From: Phylloscopus collybita
Lineage: Eukaryota > Chordata > Aves > Passeriformes > Phylloscopidae
NCBI GenBank assembly: GCA_027886175.1
Contig: JAJNNQ010000013.1
Coordinates: forward strand, 9,212,001 to 9,276,000
Direction: 5' to 3'
DNA length: 64,000 nucleotides
Position numbers and translations under genes: made by a program. Below are positions 55,421 through 64,000 of the stretch, piece by piece (the first letter of the stretch is position 1; each line of letters starts with the position of its first letter). Below the pieces are notes generated by a model, which worked only from the letters and a program-made list of their open reading frames with translations, searched no databases and had not been told where the DNA came from.

Positions 55421-57743
55421 TATTCCTGACAAAACGAGCACTCAAATCCAGTCCTTAACATAATGGGTGCGAATACAGGTACAACATGGGGGGGTGTATT
55501 TATGTATATATATAAGGCATATGCCCCTATGCGAGTATTTGGATGTTTAGATGTGTATATTTAGAAATGAGAAAGAAAAGATCCAGAACTGATCAATTTT
55601 CTCTGTTAAGTGTGCAGGGATTAGAGTGTACCAACTCAGCCTCCCTCATTTTAATGAGATAAGGGCTGCGCTGGAGCAGCTCTGCCTTAGTAAATCTGAG
55701 AGAGTGCCTAGACCTCTACAGTGTTTGGGGGTTTGGGGTTTTTGTAAAGTAAGTTTTGCTGAACTAAAAGGGCAGTAAACACGTATCTCTGTAGGCATGC
55801 CTGCATAAACATCACCAAGCCCCGTTCCCGCAAAACACTGCTTACAGCCAGCTCAGAGTTGTTCTCTGGCGTATGAAAGATTCCTGATTAAACTTGTCCC
55901 CACACAAAGAACGTACTCAAATTTAGGGACATTAGGGACACTGTTTGCACACTGAAACACATGCATATCCTGGTTTGAAAGTATCAATAATGAGTATGGG
56001 ATTAATTTTTTTTTCTCAAAAGCTACCACCTTTACTTAGTATCATAACTAAAGCACCATACAGGTTTTCCAGGTTCAAAGCGTTTCTGTCCCTTCAGTGA
56101 AAACAGATGCAGGCTGTTTCTGCCCAGAAAAAAACCAAACCGGCAGTGGAAAGACAATAATTTCTTAGAATGCAGCTCAACTCTTATAAAATCTTTTGTG
56201 ACTGGAGCCCTAACATGATGCAAATGGCAGTCTTTTAGATCAAAACAAATCAGTGTGAACCCTCAGAATGCAGTAATACTATTCACAAATGGAAACAGAA
56301 ATGCCCTCTCCAGATTTATTTCACAGCATTTTTCAAAAAAAAAAAATAAAATGCAGCAACAGAACCAAATTCCAACATATATAGGTGCAATAGACACATT
56401 TGTGTATGTACAGCAAAGAGATCCCAGCGTTCTGTATTCAAACCTTATGGGAAGACTGGGCCTGCTTCCTACAAACCTGGTATAAATACTTGCAATTTTA
56501 GGAATCAGAACTCACACAGCAAAACTACAGCTCAGACTACTGTATAAAAGCAGGTAGTAAAAGCTTAATTACCAGTAGCATTATGCTGTCTATATTGTTA
56601 AATGTGAACTCTGTAATTAAGATGTAAATTTGCTTGTGAGCAGTGAATTAAAAAGCTCTGAAATGCAGAGTAAAATTTAAGTACTCTGTAGAAACATCAG
56701 GGACAAAAAAAATATCAGTTTTTACCAAATTTTAAAACAGGAGGCATTGAATCATGTTACTCTGTTAGAACATCCTCTTTAAGTAACGATTTGATAAATA
56801 CAGATTTTGGAATCAAAACAGAACATGAATATGATGTCTTTATGTATAGCTATCTTTATGGCCATATAAACTCAAAATACAAGTCCTACAAAGTGATTTA
56901 CTTCTGTACATGGGCATAACATACAAATACAAATATATTGTTTGTACTGAGTATCTCTGTGTATAGATAAGCAAGTATATAAGAGTAGGTCTGTTTATAG
57001 ATTTATACCCAAAATGTCTATTTTTCAATATTTTTTATTCCAAAACAAATCTTTGCATGTGTATGTCTTTTTCTTATATAAAAATCAGCCATAAATGACT
57101 CCCTGTACATGTGTGATTTGATATGGTCACTTTTCTGTATTACATTCCTTGGACTACACCCTCCTGAAAATCTGACAGCTAATCCATTCTGAAACTTACC
57201 AAAGCACAGGTTTGCTTCATTCCTACTTTTGTTCATTATCTCCTAAGATTTTACATTCAGAGGCTGAAACGATGGTCTCTCCGTCACGGTCTGAATTCCT
57301 GTAAGCCGTCGTTTTCACATTCCCATAGTTTCCACTACCTTGTGAGCTTGTTGTCCCCCACCCTCCTCCTCCAAATAATGCATTTTTCCTCTCCCCCTGT
57401 GAGCCATCACTAGTTTTCTATCAAGCATCTTTCATCCAAGCAAGCAGCTCTGCCCTGCCAGTGCTGCCTCTTGGAGAACCAGAAATACTGTGCTGCACTT
57501 TGCATGTTGATAAACAAAGCAGTTGGCTTCTTCCCCCAGGGACTGAAAGCAGTCACCTCCACCAGACTGGGGCCTGGAATTCCAACTACATTCTTGAACT
57601 TGGGTTTCACAGTTACAGATCAGTTTGGGGAAAGTGGGGAAAAAAAAAAAAGAAGATAAGAAAGAGATTACAGCAGCAAATAAACTGGGGCTAACTGTAG
57701 CTTCATTTTAAGCTCTTCTGTAGAAATAAATAAAAGCAGTATT

Positions 57744-57765
57744 GGGGGGGCGGGAGGGGGGGTGG
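57744..57765 (+). repeat. G-rich tract (quadruplex motif)
   Basis: G7-C-G3-A-G7-T-G2, with at least three separate G tracts and single-base loops. Confidence 0.8.
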
Positions 57766-58350
57766 AAGCAATCCAGGTACCAGTTTACTGAATTTTATCA
57801 GGGAATACACAATAAGAACATGCATGCAAACACATCTGCAATAACTTAACAAAACGTACAGTGCAAAATCTTACCACAAGGAGTCCATACAAAACAGTGG
57901 TAATGGAATCAAGCGAGGGGAAGAAAAAAATCATCAGGAGTGCCTGTACCAGTCAAGGGGCATTGCTGAGCAGCATGTCTCTCTGTGCATCTAATTTTTC
58001 CCATGTGTTCCAAACAGTACATCTTTAAGCATCTCCACATCTAAATACTACAGACATTTCAAGGCATCAGAAGGGCCAGATTCTTAAAGCACAACCACCT
58101 CAAGGCAACTGAAGTGAGGTTCAGTGGCACTTCAGGGAAACCTCACAGTGCATTGTATCAAATGTGTATTTACCAAAAGGAGCAACAAGCTCAAACCAGC
58201 AGGGAAGCAGCAAGATTTTAAAAGTCTGGTAGCTGCCGAGGATTTATTTAGGAATAAGCACACTTTAGATAAAGATTTGCAATACACCATGGAGCCTTAT
58301 TATTGTTAAGAGTTTTAAATAAATACTGAAGTGTCATCAAATATGTGACC

Positions 58351-58381
58351 TCTTTATTCACAGTCACTCTGTGAATAAAGA
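58351..58381. repeat. Perfect 13-bp hairpin with 5-base loop
   Basis: TCTTTATTCACAG (58351-58363), loop TCACT, then the exact reverse complement (58369-58381). Pairing stops at the next base on each side. Both strands contain AATAAA within the stem. Confidence 0.95.
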
Positions 58382-59593
58382 AACTCAACTCAGATGTGAT
58401 CTCACTCAATGCTACAGTGAAATTAACATTAGAACAGTATTACCCCACTGTCTGCTCCTCCTTTGTGCTTCTCATTGGATGGCACTCAGTGCACCCCTAG
58501 ATATGCTGCTAATGAATTATAAAAACTAATGCCTCAAAAGTTCCAAATTCTGCTCACCTGTTTGTACATAGTTGGACAAACGCTGTCAAGTTGTTTCTTA
58601 AAAGACATCTGCTACTTCAATCTGTATTTAGCATTAATTACTCTTTGTTTTGATCTTAGGGGGGAAAGCTCACATAACACAATCTCTGATGCTCCATAGA
58701 ACTTTTCCACAGTGTGTTCACAAATACATGGAGCAGGGCTTTTAGCTTTTGCTGCTACATTCACTCCCAGCACATAAAAAATGTCTCTGTGAAATAACAG
58801 CAATTGCCTTCCATGTTACTGAACTACATTTAATTTATCTGGTCTCAAATATATACTCCGTATTTTCTCCTTGTTTTGTTTTCAAGGGCATGAGTATGGG
58901 TATTTAAATGACTGCTTTCACTGGTACAGAATAAAATCTGTTCACACTGCTATAAATGAATATTATTCTCTTGACAAAACACCTTTTCCAAAGCCTCTGA
59001 CAAAATGAAAGAAAGGGGAAAAAAACAACAAAAAAAACCCCAAGAAACCACAAACCAGAAGGGAGCCACAAGCACATTGCCTGTCACCCACCAAAAAAGG
59101 TCTCTTCCCTAAAGATAATTCAGACACACACTTCAATATGGATATCTCACTATTACCCCAAGCTCTTTTTTTAGTGTAAGTTTCTTCAGAGAAACTGAAG
59201 TGCATTACTGTCTCAGACAGCCAAGGATAAGATGACTGAGGGAATTCAGTTGCTCTGTTTAATTAATACAGGATTATTTCACTTTCATTTTGTGAAGCTA
59301 ATAATATGACTGGTGGAATGTCAGTAAAAATTAAATCATAAACTAGTGCAGTACCAAAGGGAAAACTTACTTTAGTTATGGAGTATTCCCAGCAGAAATC
59401 TTGAAAATCTTATACATATTTACACTGATAAAATACCACATGTACTTCATGGGATACTGCAAGCTTTCTACAATCCTTGTGGCATGTATTTACAGAGCAA
59501 GAGTTAACATTTTGAGATTATACATTAATAAATGAGTTGCAGTTGTATTGTTTCTTGAATGTTAAGCACCACATGCTAAACGCAGGAACACGT

Positions 59594-59602
59594 TCAAGGT
59601 CA
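59594..59602 (+). promoter_or_regulatory. ERR response element match
   Basis: TCAAGGTCA is the classical extended half-site bound by ERR monomers and dimers. It lies about 5.1 kb upstream of exon 1. About two TNAAGGTCA matches are expected by chance in 64 kb and two are present, so this is a site match, not proof of binding. Confidence 0.35.
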
Positions 59603-59840
59603 ATGCCCTATTTTAGACCTTTTCAGCAGCTGTGATATTATGATAATCACACTTAAAATATTCCTATAGAAAGAGTAAATTAGCCCCTTTCACTAGAAGG
59701 ATTATGATGATAAACAACAAATCTGAAAGAGAACAAATTCAGGTTTCTCTTTTTGTTTGTTGTTTTTTGTTTTGGTTTTTTTTCTCAGCAATGCAATAAA
59801 TTGCTGTCTTTTACTGTGACAGCTTTTCTATCCAGGAATT

Positions 59841-59898
59841 AAAAAAAAAAAAACACAAAACAAAACCCAAAAAAACCCCACCAAAACAAAACAAAAAC
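59841..59898. repeat. A/C-rich tract, left arm of an imperfect inverted pair
   Basis: A13 followed by blocks of CAAAA and AACCC. It is imperfectly complementary to the T/G tract at 59935-59993. Confidence 0.8.
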
Positions 59899-59934
59899 TA
59901 AAATCCCAATAGTTTATTCTTCACTTACATTACC

Positions 59935-59993
59935 TTTTGGTGGTTTTTTGGTTTGTTTTTTTGGGGTTTTTTGGGTTGTTTTTTTTTTTTTTT
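59935..59993. repeat. T/G-rich tract, right arm of an imperfect inverted pair
   Basis: Blocks of TTTTTTGG, TTTGGGG and a terminal T15. Together with the A/C tract 36 bases to the left it could fold into a long imperfect stem. Confidence 0.8.
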
Positions 59994-60176
59994 GAGGCCT
60001 CATCTATGTAAAAGTGCCTTCCTTAAAATGCATTTATGCTTTCTGTTAGAATCAAAACATTCCAGTTGACATCCCATTCTATCACCTATACTGCAGTGAA
60101 ATGTAATATCCCACTAAACCAGAAGGGAAAGAAGAAAACTTAGCATCAGCAGCTATTCCTAAGCAAGATTAGGGGT

Positions 60177-60880
60177 TTAGCTCCATCTAATTGAGGGATG
60201 AGATGTGTCCCTCAATGGGTCTCTCCCCGCTCCCCCACCTGCCCTTCTACCTGACTGCGAGCTCAAAGGGCTAAAAATAGAAGAAGAAGATGGAGCGTAA
60301 ATATTTCCCTGGTGAAAACACCAATAATCTTTACTGTGAGCTGACATGAATTGCTTGTTACACTGCCCTAGGATATCATGGCTCGAAGCGAGAGCGCAGA
60401 CACGCACAGAGCCACCAGCCACCCTCAAAGCTTCTGTGCCGTCTATTTGTGCATGTCCATGTCGCGGAGGCTCCGACGACATCTGACGTGGAGCCGGGAC
60501 ACCTGCTGTACAAAACGCATCCTCCAGCCTGCCTGCCCCCACCCCCGACAGCCCCGGCCCTTCTTCCATCACTCTTCTGCCTTTTTCTCCCCCTGATCCC
60601 CCTCCACTCCCTTCGCTCTGGCATTTTTATTATTAATGTTATTGCTATTATTACTGTCCAAGCATAAGCTGATCCACAGGGGAGCCTCTGTAATTTAACC
60701 CCTCAAGCACTAAATTCCTTCACATGTGCCAAAGACACAGGTTTGTTGTTGCCTCCAGCAATATCCCGGGAAGACGAGTGATGGCGGTGTCATATCATCA
60801 CACAGCGACTTAATCTATTGCGACACCCAGGGAACGGGTAACTGAAGAGATTTACAGAACATGCTCTCTGCCTGAATACA
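60177..60880. promoter_or_regulatory. Candidate upstream enhancer block
   Basis: This block has raised GC and CpG content in an AT-rich neighbourhood. Relatively open frames on both strands reflect composition, not coding. It contains a perfect MEF2 site, TAATTG- and ATTATTAATG-type homeodomain words and CAGCTGT-free E-box-poor flanks. The texture is that of conserved non-coding elements, but conservation cannot be seen from one sequence. Confidence 0.3.
60271..60280 (+). promoter_or_regulatory. Perfect MEF2 site
   Basis: CTAAAAATAG is an exact consensus MEF2 site, inside the GC-richer candidate regulatory block 5.7 kb upstream of exon 1. ESRRG is highly expressed in heart and oxidative skeletal muscle, so a MEF2 input would make sense; binding is inferred. 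Confidence 0.4.
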
Positions 60881-63263
60881 AAATGTTATCCCCTTTACCA
60901 ACAAACTCAAGTCACAAGAAACAAAGTGAGACAAATTTTGCCCTCTTATGGCTCATTGTTTCCATGACTGCTTTATCCAATCCTACCCCCACGTTACTTG
61001 TCCCACTGTACATCTTCTAGCTATACAACACTTTTGTTCAACATTTTTGTTCTCCATCCTTTGTTCTTCACGTGTTCTCTGATTAACAAACAGCTAGATC
61101 ATGTTGAACTGCCAAGTAACATAAGCCTTGGAAACCTTTTATCCATACACTAGATGACTGGAACTATCACTTACCTCACGGTTATCTCCACATGCTGTCT
61201 TTATGCTGTTTGACATCCAATGCATGCTTTTTAAAACAATGGATTAAAGGGGTTGCACTTTTTAAGGGTGCGAGGAACACTAAATTAAACACAGATTAGC
61301 TACAATAAATACCAACCTCAGAAAAACATCTATTTTAACTACTGAAAATCACAAACTCCCAGTTTGTTTGTCAAGTAGGGAATTAATACATGGTTGTCCT
61401 GTTATCCATAACTCTTAAGGAGCAATTCAATATAATAAAGCAGCCTATAACTGTTCTCTCCGAGACTGAGGTGAGATTCTCTCTCTTCTAACATTTCACT
61501 GACCTAGGAAGCAAGAATTTGGCACAGAATTAATACTGGAGACAAATGAGACTAGTGAAACGTCCTCAGCTCAGGATAACCTGATTGTGCTGGTGAAAAG
61601 AGCTTTCACCATGGGAAATTAACAGCTCTGAAACCACTGGTAACAAAGGCTGACTTCAGATGCTCAAGAGTAAACAAATCCTTCCTCCCCATAAAGTAAT
61701 AGCTACCCTTATCTCTAGACACCCAGATCTAAACTAGGTAGAGGCTTCCATGAAGGCCACTGAACTCTATCCCTGTAGTAACAGAATTCTGATTTTTGTT
61801 TCAGTATACATGTCTTTTTAAAAGCCTGTATCAGCTGACTGACTGAGCACTCAAAAATGTAAACTTTGTATAGAGGCATAATTAGACTCCAGGTTACATG
61901 ATTTCCTGGACACACACTTGTGGGCACAGGAAGACATTAAGAACTCCTTGTACTTCTCCCAACCATTAAGATGAAGAGACTTAAAAGAAAGGTTATCGTG
62001 GATATACAGCTTCCAGATGGCAACTCTGTGGTTCCAGAGTTTGAAAGAAAAGTGGAATTCACCACCAACTGCTTTTTTCCCAGGTCCTTCAGCTCCAGCC
62101 TCCTGAAAGTCCAAGGCCTGATGTGTCAGGGTGCACCCAGATGCTGTTGCCCACTGCTATACTCCTTGTCCCCTTAGTGGTGGGTAGGAGTTTTAGAAGG
62201 CCCACCAAGAAGATGTCAGTGCACACCAACACAAGTGCAGCAATCCTGCTGTCTCCAGTAGCCTTCTACACTAACATTTAAGGGAACATTAACATCATTA
62301 ATACAATACAGAAGAGTCACACTTTTAACAAAAATACCTGTGTTACATTACATTATTACAATGAAAACCTTTTTTTCTGGCTCTGTTAGTATGTTCAAAT
62401 GACAGCATATAATCATAATGACATCCTTCTGCAGCTGAAGCCTTCTATTATCAACTCTGTTTCTGCCCTATAGAGCTTCACTTCTATTGACCAGACAGTT
62501 AGCCCAGTTCAATTATTCAATCTCAAATCAATAGATTTAGCTCTACGTATAATAGTTAAGGTGTAAACACTATGCACATGCTCTTTCAGCTTAATTCATG
62601 TACTTGCAAATCTGAATTTATATATTAATTTTTTAAGAAACGTGCAAACTTCAGTTTTCATATTAGGCCGTTCTTTCCTCCCATGAGCTCTGCCCCTGTT
62701 TCAGGTGTTACATTTGCAGAAATCAAGTTTAACTTGCCTACAACATGAATTTCTGTCTTTCACAGATAAAAAAGGGAAAGTAAGAATGATAATTATTTGA
62801 TTCTGATTACGCTGAATAAAGCAATAAAATAGCAGTATGACTTTTATGCAGATCCAGTCAATATTTCATTGCTAAAGCAGTCACTCAAGGTGTGAATTGA
62901 TGCAGAAAATACAGCCTTTAGACTTACTGCACTTCTGACACTTGTATCACAAACAATTTGGTTCAATTACTGCAGATCTGTGTCTGTGTCTGTGCCTATA
63001 CCTACACAAACCACATGTAAATGTATCATGTTATAGGCTCTTGGTTACCTACATTTCTTCACACACAAAAAATAGATAGCAAGAAAGTAAGCTGAACCAA
63101 CACGTGTACACAGAAGTGAACGCCTCCATCTTTCATTCTAGTTAGAAGCAACTTTATTAATTTTGCCCCTCCAAGCTTCCAGGGCTTCCAGATGACAGCC
63201 AGATTTTACACTCTTTTCTCAAACAAATGCATGTTGACTCGAGCAGCACACACCCCCCCCACT

Positions 63264-63341
63264 CAATGCTTTAGCACTGTAGAACAGATTCTTGATTACC
63301 TACAATGCTTTAACATTGTTTAACAGATTCCTGATTACTTA
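63264..63341. repeat. Diverged 39-bp tandem duplication
   Basis: Two adjacent 39-base units, each starting CAATGCTTTA and carrying AACAGATTC(C/T)TGATTAC, differ at a handful of positions. It is an older duplication than the two shorter ones in this window. Confidence 0.9.
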
Positions 63342-64000
63342 ATTCCTGAAAGTACATCCATTTTTGTGCATCTAGGAAACAGATCTAACACTAGTGCCAT
63401 AATGCAGTATCTTTACTGACCAGGTAACCCAGAATAATATGGTTACAACTTATCTGAGCCTGAGTTCAAACAGTACTACCCAATGAAATACTGATTTCCT
63501 GGGGAACACCCTTGCTGTTACCTGCCTTGAACCCGTCCAGGACTATGTCCAAAGCAGCTGCAGTTTATAAGCTGAAGGATAATGCCAGGGAGCTGTTACA
63601 GCAAGGAAATCTAAAGCAATTTCTGCATACAACCATTACAATGTGACTGTTAAAAGACAGATAAGAATTTCTCTATCATTGTCAAGGGAACAATAGGCTT
63701 AAAAATTTGGAAAGGCTTTAAAACATAAAATATCAAAAGAAAAGTTGCAACTCAGTCTTCCTACTGACCCGTTTACTCCAACTTCAGATTATCTGCTCCC
63801 AAGGTATTAGCATAAACTTCTTCAGTGTTATTAAAGGCTGTATCTGCATTCTTTAGCACTGTTTGCATTTAGTACACATATTTTCAGAATGCTAACAGTC
63901 TTTTATTCAATAATGAATTTGGCAGAAAAACAACAATCGTCTCTCTCTTTTAATGTTATTTTTTTCTAAATAAATTCTCTAAACCTGATTGAGTTACATC

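Larger units (their letters stand above)
55211..64000. other. Upstream flank of ESRRG, no gene recognised
   Basis: AT-rich sequence upstream of the CpG island, with no reading frame that resembles a known protein. It holds an ERR-type site at 59594, a perfect hairpin at 58351-58381, A/C and T/G tracts at 59841-59993, a GC-richer candidate regulatory block at 60177-60880 and a diverged tandem duplication at 63264-63341. It may be intronic if distal non-coding ESRRG first exons exist, as they do in mammals. Confidence 0.7.

Noticed and set aside
61851..62177. Opposing 87- and 68-codon frames on the two strands
   Set aside because: Neither resembles a known protein; overlapping opposing frames of this size are expected by chance.

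Overview
This is a vertebrate, most likely avian, window of mostly non-coding DNA. It holds the 5' part of one gene on the minus strand: ESRRG, estrogen-related receptor gamma (NR3B3), an orphan nuclear receptor. The bird call rests on the absence of recognisable SINEs, a sparse load of interspersed repeats, and introns that look short for a mammal. It also rests on many A/C-rich and T/G-rich low-complexity tracts of the kind common in bird genomes. I could not run a search, so the species is open.

Layout, in gene order (right to left): 54.9-64.0 kb is the 5' flank, or possibly part of a longer 5' intron if more distal non-coding first exons exist. It carries a GC-richer candidate regulatory block near 60.2-60.9 kb with a perfect MEF2 site, and a full ERR response element at 59.6 kb. 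A strong CpG island covers about 53.6-55.2 kb and contains coding exon 1 (54463-54518, starting MDSVELCLPE). Intron 1 is 36.2 kb (18256-54462). Coding exon 2 (17840-18255) encodes the AF-1 region and the first zinc finger. Intron 2 is 11.8 kb (6019-17839). Coding exon 3 (5902-6018, 117 nt) encodes the second zinc finger. The window ends inside intron 3, so the hinge and ligand-binding domain exons lie beyond the left edge.

The three exons join in frame across two phase-2/phase-1 type junctions with canonical GT-AG boundaries and give residues 1-196 plus the first base of codon 197. All eight zinc-coordinating cysteines are at the positions I remember for the 458-residue human isoform 1. Two start codons are supported: one in exon 1 (long isoform) and one 14 nt into exon 2 (isoform 23 residues shorter, used by transcripts with other first exons).

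I see no other protein-coding gene, RNA gene, CRISPR array or intact mobile element. The remaining reading frames of 60-280 codons are chance frames in AT-rich introns or in the stop-poor CpG island. The interesting material is regulatory or structural: possible alternative first exons in the island, CGG repeats, a G15-C-G15 tract, hairpins and candidate conserved non-coding blocks. I did not find an undescribed biological system that I can defend.
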